The translations under genes were made by a program, and so were the position numbers. Of a DNA stretch of 64,000 bases, positions 53,305-62,900 are shown in pieces (positions within the stretch are counted from its first letter, which is position 1; each line of letters opens with the position of its first letter). Under the pieces are notes generated by a model. That model had not been told where the DNA came from and made no database searches. It saw only the letters and a list, made by a program, of their open reading frames with translations. Source of the stretch: an uncultured Bacteroidota bacterium (GTDB lineage Bacteria > Bacteroidota > Bacteroidia > Chitinophagales > Chitinophagaceae); the NCBI GenBank assembly GCA_903819975.1, contig CAIJFI010000008.1, positions 62,001-126,000 on the forward strand, read 5' to 3'.

Positions 53305-54588
53305 ATGGCATTAGACAGAACCATCGCTCCTAATATTAAAGACGCAGTAGACTTTGACATTCAATTAAAACCATGTCAAAAATATACATTGGACAATGGG
53401 GTAGAAGTATATGCATTTGAAGGTGGCGCGCAGGATGTTATGTTAATGGAAATGGTGTTCTTTGCTGGTAACAGTTTTGAAACAAAAAATTGGGTTGCGC
53501 CTGCAACGAATTATTTATTAAAGAATGGTACTTCTACAAAAACTGCATTCGAAGTAAATGATGCGTTTGAATTTTATGGTGCTTATTTAAATAGATCTTG
53601 TTATAACGAAACAGCAACCATTAGTTTGCATAGTTTGACAAAACATTTCCAAGAAGTAATTCCAGTGGTAAGTGAGTTAGTTTCAGATGCTATTTTCCCT
53701 GAAAATGAATTGGATATTTACCAAAAAAATCAAATCCAACAACTTACGCTCAACTTAAAGAAAGGTGATTTTATTGCGAATAGATTTATAGATGAATACT
53801 TATTTGGAATTGACCATCCTTATGGAAAATATTCAAGTGAAGCAAGCTATAATGAATTAACAAAAGAGGACTTAGTTAATTTTTACAATAAATATTACAA
53901 AGAAGGGAAGTGTATCGTATTTATGGCAGGTAAGTTCCCAGCTAATATTGAAACAATTTTAAATAAATATATTGGCACATTGCCATTAAATAAAAATGAA
54001 ATTGTTACCCCACAACATTCTATAGTTGCAGCAACACAAAAAAAGTACAGTGTTGTAAACGATCCAACATCTGTGCAAGGTTCTATTCGTATTGCTAGAC
54101 ATTTTCCAAATAGACATCATCCAGATTTTGCTTCTGCACAAGTATTGAATAATATTTTTGGAGGCTTTTTTGGTTCGAGATTAATGAGTAACATTAGAGA
54201 GGATAAGGGATACACTTATGGTATACACAGTTATTTACAAAACCATATTCAGCAAAGTGCTTGGCTAGTTAGTACGGATGCGGGTAAAGATGTTTGTAGA
54301 GCCACCATTGATGAAGTATATAAAGAGATGGCAATTTTAAGAAACGAATTAGTGGATATCGATGAATTGAAATTGGTGAAGAATTATATGTTGGGATCCT
54401 TACTTGGGGATGTGGACGGCCCATTCCAAATTATAGGTCGTTGGAAATCATATATACTTAACGGGTTAACTGAGGAGTATTTTTATAATACCATTGCTAC
54501 AGTTAGGTCAATTCAGCCAGAGCAAATTAAGGACTTGGCCAACAAGTATTTAAACGAGGATGATTTTTACGAGTTAGTGGTTTATTAG
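53305..54588 (+). CDS. M16 family peptidase, non-catalytic subunit
   Basis: 427 aa. The N-terminal M16 domain lacks HxxEH (the segment is WVAPATNYLLKNGTSTKTAFEVND), so it cannot bind zinc. It keeps the C-terminal substrate-binding Arg/Tyr pair (SRLMSNIREDKGYTYGIHSYL). In M16B heterodimers one subunit has the zinc site and the other the R/Y pair, so this protein complements the catalytic subunit at 52016. Gap between the genes is 44 bp. No signal peptide. Confidence 0.88.
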   Translation: MALDRTIAPNIKDAVDFDIQLKPCQKYTLDNGVEVYAFEGGAQDVMLMEMVFFAGNSFETKNWVAPATNYLLKNGTSTKTAFEVNDAFEFYGAYLNRSCYNETATISLHSLTKHFQEVIPVVSELVSDAIFPENELDIYQKNQIQQLTLNLKKGDFIANRFIDEYLFGIDHPYGKYSSEASYNELTKEDLVNFYNKYYKEGKCIVFMAGKFPANIETILNKYIGTLPLNKNEIVTPQHSIVAATQKKYSVVNDPTSVQGSIRIARHFPNRHHPDFASAQVLNNIFGGFFGSRLMSNIREDKGYTYGIHSYLQNHIQQSAWLVSTDAGKDVCRATIDEVYKEMAILRNELVDIDELKLVKNYMLGSLLGDVDGPFQIIGRWKSYILNGLTEEYFYNTIATVRSIQPEQIKDLANKYLNEDDFYELVVY

Positions 54589-54694
54589 CCTATTTACTGC
54601 TTTTTTACGCCCACTTATCCTTTTATTTTTTCGTTCATAATTTTATTGAATTAATAAAGTATTGATATACAATTACTTAGATAAATTTATGAAT

Positions 54695-54731
54695 TTTATT
54701 TAGTACTATGTGATGCATAGTACTAAATAAA
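54695..54731. promoter_or_regulatory. 16-bp inverted repeat, putative PadR operator
   Basis: Perfect arms TTTATTTAGTACTATG (54695-54710) and CATAGTACTAAATAAA (54716-54731) around TGATG. Each arm holds an 8-bp TAGTACTA palindrome (54701-54708 and 54718-54725), and a degenerate third copy TGTACTAA sits at 54744-54751. It lies directly upstream of the padR -7 element, so bound protein would cover the -33 region. Autoregulation by PadR is likely. Confidence 0.7.
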
Positions 54732-54735
54732 GCCC

Positions 54736-54743
54736 TAGTTTTG
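54736..54743 (+). promoter_or_regulatory. padR-pspC promoter -7 element
   Basis: TAGTTTTG matches TAnnTTTG, 18 bp before the padR ATG at 54762. It overlaps an in-frame TTG at 54741, so translation starts at 54762. The operator repeat ends five bases upstream. Confidence 0.65.
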
Positions 54744-54761
54744 TGTACTAAAGTAATTATC

Positions 54762-55121
54762 ATGGATATACAAAACACACAAAGTCAAATGCGCAAGGGC
54801 GTATTGGAGTTTTGCATATTGTCCATCATTCAAAAAGGCGAAGTTTATCCAAGTGATATCGTCGAACAAATGAGAGCGGCCAATTTGCATATTCTAGAGG
54901 GTACTTTGTATCCTTTATTGACAAGATTAAAGAATGCAGGCCTCTTAAATTATAGATGGGTAGAAAGCGTGACTGGTCCACCAAGAAAATATTTTGTGTT
55001 AACTGAGGATGGAAGTAAAGCATTTGATGTTTTATTAAACACTTGGAACGAAATGACAGGTGCTGTCAACAAATTAACTCAAAACACAAATGCAAGTCCA
55101 GAAGTAAATTCAGCTTCTTAA
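54762..55121 (+). CDS. PadR family transcriptional regulator
   Basis: 119 aa. The winged-helix PadR block is visible: MRKGVLEFCILSIIQKGEVYPSDIVEQM, then LEGTLYPLLTRLKNAGLLNYRWVES and GPPRKYFVLTEDGSKAF (RKYF.LT.G). PadR proteins are dimeric repressors with a C-terminal dimerisation helix. It precedes the PspC gene by 29 bp, the usual Bacteroidota pairing, and has a near-perfect palindrome overlapping its promoter. Confidence 0.92.
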   Translation: MDIQNTQSQMRKGVLEFCILSIIQKGEVYPSDIVEQMRAANLHILEGTLYPLLTRLKNAGLLNYRWVESVTGPPRKYFVLTEDGSKAFDVLLNTWNEMTGAVNKLTQNTNASPEVNSAS

Positions 55122-55150
55122 CCCCAATCAAAATTTTAAACATTAGGTTT

Positions 55151-57364
55151 ATGAAAAAAGTAATCAATATTAATTTTCAAGGTCGAATTCTTCCAATTGA
55201 AGAACAAGCTTATGAAATATTAAAACAATATATAGAATCATTAAGAACATATTTTGCAAACGAAGAAGGTCGTGATGAAATTATCAACGATATTGAATGT
55301 CGAGTTGCTGAATTATGTGATGATAAATTAAAAAAAGGAGATGTTTGTATTAATGAATCAACAATTAATTTAATTATTGAAAGCATTGGTCGTCCTGCAG
55401 ATTTTGAGGCACAGGATGGGTTTGAACAAACAACGTCAAACACTGGCAGTACAAGTAATTCGGGTAGTTCTAACAATGATTATAAATCATTTGAAACTAC
55501 TACACAAAAACGTTTGTATCGTGACGAACAGAACAAGGTGCTAGGTGGTGTTTGTAGTGGTATTGCTAACTATTTTAATTTGGATCCATTAATCGTTAGA
55601 ATTCTTTGGATATTCTTATTAGGTGTAAACGTATTGGGATATTTAATTTTATGGATTGCAGTACCAAGTTCTTCAGTTAAAGAAGTAGGAGGAGTTCGCA
55701 AGAGATTATTTAGAGATATTGAAAACAAAATTATTGGAGGGGTTTGTGCAGGACTTTCAAAATATTTTGGATTAAGAGTTGGAATCATTAGACTTTTATT
55801 TATGATTCCTTTTATTCGTTTTGTTTTTCATTTTAGACATATGCATTTGTTTCAATTTTGGGATAATCCAGACTTCCCAAATATTTTAGATTTTACGTTT
55901 AGTCCAGGTGCCATTTTTGTATACATTGTTTTGTGGTTGGTATTGCCAGAGGCTAAGACCAGCGCGGATAAATTAGAAATGGTAGGTGAAAAAGTTGACT
56001 TAAATAGTATTAAGAATACCATTCAAAATGATATGGAAGGTTTTGGTAAAAGAGCGCAGGCTTGGGGTAGTGAATTTTACAAGAAAAGACAAGATGCAAA
56101 AGCGAATAACCAAAATGCAAATACAGAAACAAGCGAAGCTTCTTATACCTATGTTCCACAAGAGAACAATAAAGGATGTTTACATTTTGTAGGTAAGCTA
56201 ATAACTATATCGGTAAAAGTATTTGTTTACTTTATTTTAGGTGTAGTAGGTATTTCGGTATTAGTTGCATTATTTGGATTGGGTGTTGCCGGCACTAGCT
56301 TATTGCCATTGAAAGGATTTCTAATCGAAGACGGCATGCAATCTTACGCTGCAATTGGTACTATTTTATTTTTCATATGGGTACCAGTAATTGCCATTGC
56401 GACTGCAATCATTAGACGTATTGCTGGCTTTAAAAAGGCAAATATTTGGGTTAGGACTTCTTTTGTCTCTTTATGGGTAGTGGGTTGGATTTGTATATTT
56501 TATTTCTTTAGTAGTTTAGGCAATAGTTTTTCTAAACATAATATTCCAGTAGAGCAAAATCTGCAATTAACTAATGCCAAAGTAGATTTCTTGCAATTAA
56601 CGGCATCACCAAAAATGAAATATTATGAAGATAAGTGGTTTCAAATAACTCCATTCAGTAATTACAGTGATGACGACACTGTGTTTGTTAGAAATTTGCG
56701 TGTAAGAATTATACAATCTAAGACCGATAGTTTTGAAGTAAAGATTGTGAAATTAACAAATGGGAAAACCGTGCAAGAAGCCAATGCGATTGCAAGTAAT
56801 ATTAATTTTAATTTAACGCAACAGGACTCCGTACTTTATTTAGACAGAGGCATTAGCATTAATAAAAAGGACAAGTTTCGTAATCAACATATTATCATGA
56901 CTATTGCGGTGCCAATTGGGAAAAGAATTTTAATTACTAATAAAGGCTGGTCTCAAACCAATGTAAGTATTGATAGACGTGGTATGAGAACAGAGACCAT
57001 TGATCATATTACCAATGATGCCAATTGGTTTGACGAATGGAATGAACCTTGGGACAACGAATCATATGCTTATGAACAAGGTGTGGAATATAAAATGACT
57101 ACTTCAGGTTTAGAAAAATTAAAACGAGCTGACAATGCTTCTAAGGAATCTGAAAATCCAGATGAGATTGAGCAAAAGTTAGAAAAGTTAAAGGAAGAGC
57201 GTTTGCAATTAGAAGAAAAATTAGATAAAAACAAACCAGCTGCAACAAAAGAGTTAGATAAGAAAAACATCTCTATGGAAGTGCCAGCTAAAGGGAATAA
57301 AGTATCAAGTTTTGTATCCAAATTTGCAGATGTACAATGGGTATTAGACAAGTTTTCTTATTAA
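55151..57364 (+). CDS. PspC-domain membrane protein with HAAS-like N-terminus
   Basis: 737 aa from ATG at 55151. An N-terminal cytoplasmic HAAS-like domain (about 1-90) is followed by two PspC domains (about 120-175 and 184-270; RLYRDEQNKVLGGVCSGIANYF and RLFRDIENKIIGGVCAGLSKYF), each with hydrophobic segments. Three more membrane segments (about 345-465) come next, then a probably periplasmic beta-rich domain and a C-terminal coiled coil (EEIEQKLEKLKEERLQLEEK type). PspC in enterobacteria senses membrane stress; here it is controlled with PadR. It ends at a strong terminator. Confidence 0.88.
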   Translation: MKKVININFQGRILPIEEQAYEILKQYIESLRTYFANEEGRDEIINDIECRVAELCDDKLKKGDVCINESTINLIIESIGRPADFEAQDGFEQTTSNTGSTSNSGSSNNDYKSFETTTQKRLYRDEQNKVLGGVCSGIANYFNLDPLIVRILWIFLLGVNVLGYLILWIAVPSSSVKEVGGVRKRLFRDIENKIIGGVCAGLSKYFGLRVGIIRLLFMIPFIRFVFHFRHMHLFQFWDNPDFPNILDFTFSPGAIFVYIVLWLVLPEAKTSADKLEMVGEKVDLNSIKNTIQNDMEGFGKRAQAWGSEFYKKRQDAKANNQNANTETSEASYTYVPQENNKGCLHFVGKLITISVKVFVYFILGVVGISVLVALFGLGVAGTSLLPLKGFLIEDGMQSYAAIGTILFFIWVPVIAIATAIIRRIAGFKKANIWVRTSFVSLWVVGWICIFYFFSSLGNSFSKHNIPVEQNLQLTNAKVDFLQLTASPKMKYYEDKWFQITPFSNYSDDDTVFVRNLRVRIIQSKTDSFEVKIVKLTNGKTVQEANAIASNINFNLTQQDSVLYLDRGISINKKDKFRNQHIIMTIAVPIGKRILITNKGWSQTNVSIDRRGMRTETIDHITNDANWFDEWNEPWDNESYAYEQGVEYKMTTSGLEKLKRADNASKESENPDEIEQKLEKLKEERLQLEEKLDKNKPAATKELDKKNISMEVPAKGNKVSSFVSKFADVQWVLDKFSY

Positions 57365-57407
57365 AATGATAAGATATTGATTATTTGAATTTTGATTTTT
57401 GGATTGC

Positions 57408-57440
57408 CACCCCTTCTCAGCCAGAAGGGGTGTTTTATTT
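57408..57440 (+). terminator. Intrinsic terminator of the padR-pspC operon
   Basis: Perfect 10-bp arms CACCCCTTCT (57408-57417) and AGAAGGGGTG (57423-57432) with a 5-nt loop, followed by TTTTATTT. It lies between pspC and gcvT. Confidence 0.85.
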
Positions 57441-57455
57441 AGCATCCTTTTTGAT

Positions 57456-57463
57456 TATATTTG
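57456..57463 (+). promoter_or_regulatory. gcvT promoter -7 element
   Basis: TATATTTG is a full match to TAnnTTTG, 16 bp before the gcvT ATG at 57480. It lies within the longest upstream reading frame, so supports the ATG at 57480. Confidence 0.55.
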
Positions 57464-57479
57464 CACAAATACAAATTCC

Positions 57480-58574
57480 ATGAGCGAAATCTTAAACACT
57501 CCCTTTACGCATAAGCATATTGCACTTGGCGCTAAAATGGCTCCTTTTGCAGGTTACAATATGCCAATTAGTTATACAGGCATTAATGACGAACATGCAG
57601 CTGTGCGCAACAATGCAGGTGTGTTTGATGTAAGCCATATGGGTGAATTTATTTTGAAAGGAGAAAACGCATTGGATTTAATTCAACGTGTTACAAGTAA
57701 CGATGCGTCATTATTAGAAGATGGAAAAGCGCAGTACAGTTGTTTCCCTAATGAAACGGGCGGAATTGTAGATGACTTATTGGTGTATTGTGTTGAAAAA
57801 AACAAAGTGTATATGTTAGTTGTGAATGCATCTAATATTGAAAAAGATTGGAATTGGGTAAGTAAGCATAATAGTAAAGGAGTTGAAATGCATAATATAA
57901 GTGCAAAGACTGCATTGCTAGCGGTACAAGGTCCTAACGCGACTAAGATTGTACAGACAATGACTAAAATGGATGTGCTAAATATGCCTTATTATAGTTT
58001 TGCAAAAGGAACATTATTAGATATTGAAAATGTATTAGTTAGTGCAACAGGATATACTGGCTCAGGTGGTGTTGAAATTTATTTTGAAGATGAAAATGAC
58101 AATGCAAATAAAATTTGGGATGCTTTATTTGAAGCAGGTGCTGAATATGGATTAAAACCAATTGGTTTGGGAGCTAGAGATACGTTAAGATTAGAAATGG
58201 GATTCTGTTTATATGGTAATGATATCGACGACACTACAAGTCCAATTGAGGCTGGCTTAGGTTGGATTACAAAGTTCACAAAAGACTTTACTAATTCAGC
58301 TGCATTAAAAGCACAGAAAGAAGAAGGGGTATCTAAAAAATTAGTTGGTTTTGAAATGATTGATAGAGGTATTCCACGTCATTACTATATAATTAAGGAT
58401 GCTGCTGGAAATGAAATTGGTTCTGTAACATCTGGAACACAAGCACCAAGCTTGGGAAAAGCAATTGGCTTAGGTTATGTTGCAACTGAACATTCAAAAC
58501 CAGGCACAGATATTTATATTGATATTAGAAACTCACTTGTAAAAGCAAAAGTGGTTAAGTTTCCGTTTAAATAA
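57480..58574 (+). CDS. gcvT: Glycine cleavage system T protein (aminomethyltransferase)
   Basis: 364 aa from ATG at 57480. Family blocks: [86 protein letters not shown] and [23 protein letters not shown]. It releases ammonia from the aminomethyl group on GcvH and passes the carbon to tetrahydrofolate. Monocistronic with its own promoter and a strong terminator. Confidence 0.96.
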   Translation: MSEILNTPFTHKHIALGAKMAPFAGYNMPISYTGINDEHAAVRNNAGVFDVSHMGEFILKGENALDLIQRVTSNDASLLEDGKAQYSCFPNETGGIVDDLLVYCVEKNKVYMLVVNASNIEKDWNWVSKHNSKGVEMHNISAKTALLAVQGPNATKIVQTMTKMDVLNMPYYSFAKGTLLDIENVLVSATGYTGSGGVEIYFEDENDNANKIWDALFEAGAEYGLKPIGLGARDTLRLEMGFCLYGNDIDDTTSPIEAGLGWITKFTKDFTNSAALKAQKEEGVSKKLVGFEMIDRGIPRHYYIIKDAAGNEIGSVTSGTQAPSLGKAIGLGYVATEHSKPGTDIYIDIRNSLVKAKVVKFPFK

Positions 58575-58610
58575 TTTCAAGAAGCAATTTGCTTGTAAAA
58601 ATAGTGTACA

Positions 58611-58640
58611 AAAAAAAGGGGCCAGTCGGCCCCTTTTTTT
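58611..58640 (+). terminator. Intrinsic terminator of gcvT
   Basis: Perfect 13-bp arms AAAAAAAGGGGCC (58611-58623) and GGCCCCTTTTTTT (58628-58640) with an AGTC loop. Confidence 0.9.
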
Positions 58641-58709
58641 ATAGTATAAATACTTGATTTTAGCGTTTGAATGAACTGCACTTTTGTATTTCAACAAAAA
58701 TTTTAAAAT

Positions 58710-59066
58710 ATGAAAGCAATTAAGAACAAAGTACAATTGGTGGGACGTTTAGGTGCCGATCCTGAAATTAAAGTATATGGAGAAAATAAAAAGCTAGCCA
58801 ATGTACGTTTAGCAGTAAATGATCGCTATAAAAACGCAAAAGGAGAATGGATGGATGAAACGCAATGGTTTAGTTTGGTTGCTTGGGCAAAACTAGCCAT
58901 TTATGTAGAAAAATATTTGCTAAAGGGCTCAGAAGTGGCCGTGGAAGGACGTTTGGTGAATAAGGCATTTACAGATAAGGCTGGTGTTAAGCGTGTTAGT
59001 ACAGAAATTATTGTGAACGAAATTTTAATTTTATCTAAACAAAAGGAATTGCTCGTAGAAAATTAA
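58710..59066 (+). CDS. ssb: Single-stranded DNA-binding protein, OB-fold only
   Basis: 118 aa. The SSB OB fold is visible: KVQLVGRLGADPEIKVYGENKKLANVRLAVNDRY and WMDETQWFSLVAWAKLAIYVEKYLLKGSEVAVEGRL. The acidic C-terminal tail (the DDDIPF tip that binds partner proteins) is absent; the protein ends in SKQKELLVEN. A full-length SSB elsewhere in the genome is therefore likely. This one may serve a special role, such as competence or phage-like function. Confidence 0.86.
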   Translation: MKAIKNKVQLVGRLGADPEIKVYGENKKLANVRLAVNDRYKNAKGEWMDETQWFSLVAWAKLAIYVEKYLLKGSEVAVEGRLVNKAFTDKAGVKRVSTEIIVNEILILSKQKELLVEN

Positions 59067-59074
59067 TGGGTTTA

Positions 59075-59082
59075 GTATCTTT
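59075..59082 (+). promoter_or_regulatory. Putative comB promoter -7 element
   Basis: TATCTTTG matches TAnnTTTG, only 5 bp before the ATG at 59088, so the transcript would be nearly leaderless or start slightly downstream. Alternatively the gene is read from ssb. Confidence 0.4.
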
Positions 59083-59087
59083 GTGGT

Positions 59088-59825
59088 ATGAGTAGTGAAA
59101 ATAATAAGAAGCCAAGTTTACATACAGTGCTTACACCGCAATTGCTAGATTTATATGAAATTAAAGATAGTATTGTTGTCATCATTGATGTGTTTAGAGC
59201 AACATCAACGATGGCAACAGCATTATACAATGGGGCTAAAAAAATTATTCCGGTAGATAGCCCAGAAGCATGTATCGAAATAGGAAATGCGACTGGAGGT
59301 ATTACAGCAGGTGAACGTGACGGGAAAATCATTCCTGGTCTTTCTTATGGAAATTCACCGTCCGAATATCCGCGCTCATTTATCGAAAATAAAACTTTGG
59401 TAATCACCACAACCAATGGTACCAAACTTTTGCATATGGCATTAAGAAGTGGTGCAAAGGAAGTGATTACGGGTTCTTTCCCCAACCTATCTAATGTGGT
59501 AAATTATTTAAAGGCACAAAATGCGCCCGTTATTTTAGGTTGCTCTGGTTGGAAAAACCGATTTAATATAGAAGATACTTTGTTTGCTGGAGCAATTATT
59601 GAAGCTGTGAAAGATCAATTCACGATACACTGTGATAGCAGTTTTATGGCCAATCAGCTATATATGCAACAAAAAGATAATCTACCAGAATACATTAAAA
59701 CCCTTACCCATTGGCACCGTTTAGCAGCTTATGGATTGGAAGCGGATATGCTTTACTGTGTAACCCAGGATATTGCACCAAGTCTGCCTATATTTAGAGA
59801 CGGCGCTTTAATAAATGGCATATAA
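59088..59825 (+). CDS. comB: 2-phosphosulfolactate phosphatase family protein (ComB)
   Basis: 245 aa. IDVFRATSTMATALYNGAKKIIPV, TAGERDGKIIPGLSYGNSP, TTTNGTKLL, VITGSFPNLSNVVNYL, CSGWKNRFNIEDTLFAG and a C-terminal HWHRLAAYG are ComB signatures. In methanogens ComB removes phosphate from 2-phosphosulfolactate in coenzyme M synthesis; in bacteria it can serve sulfolactate production. No ComA or ComC is visible, so the pathway here is unknown. Confidence 0.88.
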   Translation: MSSENNKKPSLHTVLTPQLLDLYEIKDSIVVIIDVFRATSTMATALYNGAKKIIPVDSPEACIEIGNATGGITAGERDGKIIPGLSYGNSPSEYPRSFIENKTLVITTTNGTKLLHMALRSGAKEVITGSFPNLSNVVNYLKAQNAPVILGCSGWKNRFNIEDTLFAGAIIEAVKDQFTIHCDSSFMANQLYMQQKDNLPEYIKTLTHWHRLAAYGLEADMLYCVTQDIAPSLPIFRDGALINGI

Positions 59826-59863
59826 GAATAGCTAAGAATCAAGGAAAATAGCCTGCAATTTCG

Positions 59864-59871
59864 TACATTTG
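59864..59871 (+). promoter_or_regulatory. SNF2 helicase gene promoter -7 element
   Basis: TACATTTG matches TAnnTTTG, 38 bp before the ATG at 59910. Confidence 0.5.
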
Positions 59872-59909
59872 CAAATTGCCCTTTTCAAAAGGGTCATTTT
59901 GTATAATTT

Positions 59910-62900
59910 ATGGCATTACCCTACTTAGTAAAACACATTTATAGCTACGGAACCGAAGAGGTAATTAGACGTGGAAAAAAGATTTTCGCGCTTAAGAACA
60001 TCGAATTGGTCAAGTTTGATCCTTTATTAGGTAGCATTCATTGTCGTGTAAAAGACGATGGTTACAGTACTTATTATAAAGTCACTATTGAGAATTTCAA
60101 GTCTGCAGCAACCCTTTCTTTAAGATGCGGCTGTCCTTATAATTTATCTGAAGTATGTAGACATAAAGCAGCAGCTTTGTTTTATGTACAGGATTTATTA
60201 GACAAGAATTTATTGGATTACAAGCAAGCTTCTTATGTAACTACACATACCCAATTACGTACCAAGTCTTTGGATTTGAAAATGATCCGCATGCTTTGTT
60301 CCAAAACAACTTTTGAAAAAGCAGAGACTACCCTTAAATCTACTAGACCTCATATTATTGAAAGTGCCAACGAAAAAGTGGTCGCAGAAGTTGATGAAAA
60401 TGGGAAGACCTATCATATTATTGTTCAAAAAAATGATGAACGTTTCTTTGATACATCATGTGATTGTTTAAGTGAGACAGAGTACCCACTTTGTGTGCAC
60501 AAGACCATGTTATTGCTACAGTTGTTTCTGTTAAAAGGGGCTGACTACTTTGAAACTATTAGAAATTGGGATAGAGAAAAAAATAAATTACTAGCGCTAT
60601 ACGGTTATACATTAGATGACTATATCGAAGATAAATTTGAGTTTACATATCACGAAGGGAAACCGTATTTAAAAGTGTTGGACGAGCGCATACAAAAAGT
60701 AAATGCAGCGCCATCAACAACTATAATGCGAAAAATCCCCAAATCTAATGATTGGGATATTGAGCAAGAAACTGGAGAGGAACCTAAAATAGCCAAGACA
60801 GTTGAGCGTTTAGGGTTGGTGATACAACAAGCTAGCAATGAATATCCTTATTTATCTTTTAATGTAATAAAAGGAGAGGTTAACGAAGAGGGTACTGCAT
60901 ATGTTGGGAAAGTAGAAAAAATTGATCTTCCAAAATATGCTACACCGGATGATATTAGAGAAGAAGATAAAAATTTAGTACAGACCGTAAGAAAATTACA
61001 GTCGGCAGAGATTACTAAATTTTTAAATAAGAACTCGCCATTCCAGGGTATTTGGGATACAATCCTAAATGCTGAGGATGATAGTTTGCCAACAGAGACT
61101 AAGGAGTTGATTCAAGAATATATGCATCCTAAGTTAGAAAAACTTTGGAGAGATATTTCTGAACATCCATTTAATTTTCATTTGCCAACAAACAAGCCAT
61201 TTACAACCGCTAATTTACAAATGGCTGAATTGGTTTTTAATCCAATCCAACCTTGTTTTAGAGTTGAAAAGGAAGCGGACAGATATATTATATATGCGCA
61301 AGTAAACCTTCCTGAAGGTAAAATCTCATTAGAAGAAAACCATGCTAAGTCTCATTATGTTTTCCAATATCATCATCAATATTTTACTTGGAAAAACAGA
61401 GCCGATTTAAAATGGGTTGAGCAGTTTATGCCAACTGGGTTTAATGAAGTTGATTTAGAAAACTGGCCTGACTATTTACAATCTACTTTGTTGCCTTTAT
61501 CAAAATTGTATTCAGTTGAATTAGGAAATGTAAAGCAGGAAAAATTAAGAGGTGTAAAACCAACCCTACAAATTTTATTAAAAGAGGACAGAGACTACTT
61601 GGTTTTTGAACCTTTGTATACTTATAAAGACATTGTAGTAACTAAGGATGACGGACCTTCGGTGATACAGCAACAAGGAGACAAAATAGTTATATTAGAT
61701 AGGGACTTGGCTGCAGAAAGAAACCTTATGAATGTAATTGAACAGTTGCATTCTGGTTTTGTGCGTCCAAATGAAGGCAATGTTTTGGCATTAAAAGGTG
61801 CCGAAGTATTAAAGAACAATTGGTTTTTCTTATTTATAGATACGCTTAAGGAAAAGCAAATTCCTTTATTTGGGTCAGAAAATTTAAAGCAATTTAAATT
61901 CAATACTGCCAAGCCTTCTACTAAATTATATATTAGTAGTAATACGGATTGGTTTGATGCGAAAGTGGAAATTTCTTTTGGTGAACAAAAGGTTTCTGTG
62001 CAGGATATTAAAAATATGTTGGCGAATAAGCAACAGTTTGTGCCATTGAAAGATGGTAGCTTAGGGGTTTTACCAGAGAAATGGTTAAACAAATATTCTT
62101 TATTGTTTAAAGTGGGAGAGGGTAAAACAGATAATTTAAAATTAAGCAAGTATCACTTTTCTATTTTAGATGAATTATATGAACAAAGAGATGAAGAAGA
62201 ATTAATATTCCAATTAGAAGGCAAGTACGAGAAGATCAGAGAAAAGTATTCTATTGCTGATGTTGCACCGCCAGCGCATCTTTCCCCTATTTTGAGACCT
62301 TATCAGGTGAGTGGATTCCAGTGGTTGAATTACTTACATGATGTACAATGGGGTGGCATCTTAGCCGACGACATGGGATTGGGTAAAACCATTCAGACAC
62401 TTTCTTTCTTACAACATTTGAAAGAAAAAAATGGATCACTTGTCGCATTGGTTGTTTGTCCAACAACGCTTTTATTTAACTGGCAAAATGAATTGAAAAA
62501 GTTTACGCCAAGTTTAACTTTCCAAATTCATCATGGTGGGACAAGAACCAAGAGTCAATTATTTAAAGATTCGGTAGAAGTTATTATTACTACTTATGGA
62601 ACTTTAAGAAGTGATATTAAAATGTTCTCCGAAGTGAAGTTTGATTATGTGATTTTGGATGAAAGTCAAGCTATTAAAAATCCTTCAAGTAAAGTAACTA
62701 AGGCAGCTTGTTTATTACAAGCTACCAATAAATTATGTTTGAGTGGTACTCCATTACAAAACAATACATTTGATATTTATGCGCAAATGAATTTCTTAAA
62801 TCCTGGCATGCTAGGAACGGTAGAATATTTTAAGCATAATTTTTCAATGCCAATTGATAAGTTTGACGAAAAAGAACAAAAGGAACATTTAAGAAAATTT

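Noticed and set aside
61622..62149. Open frame of 175 codons on the strand opposite the SNF2 gene
   Set aside because: It lies wholly inside a well-supported gene, has no family match, and its length is expected from the low stop density opposite a long AT-rich coding sequence.
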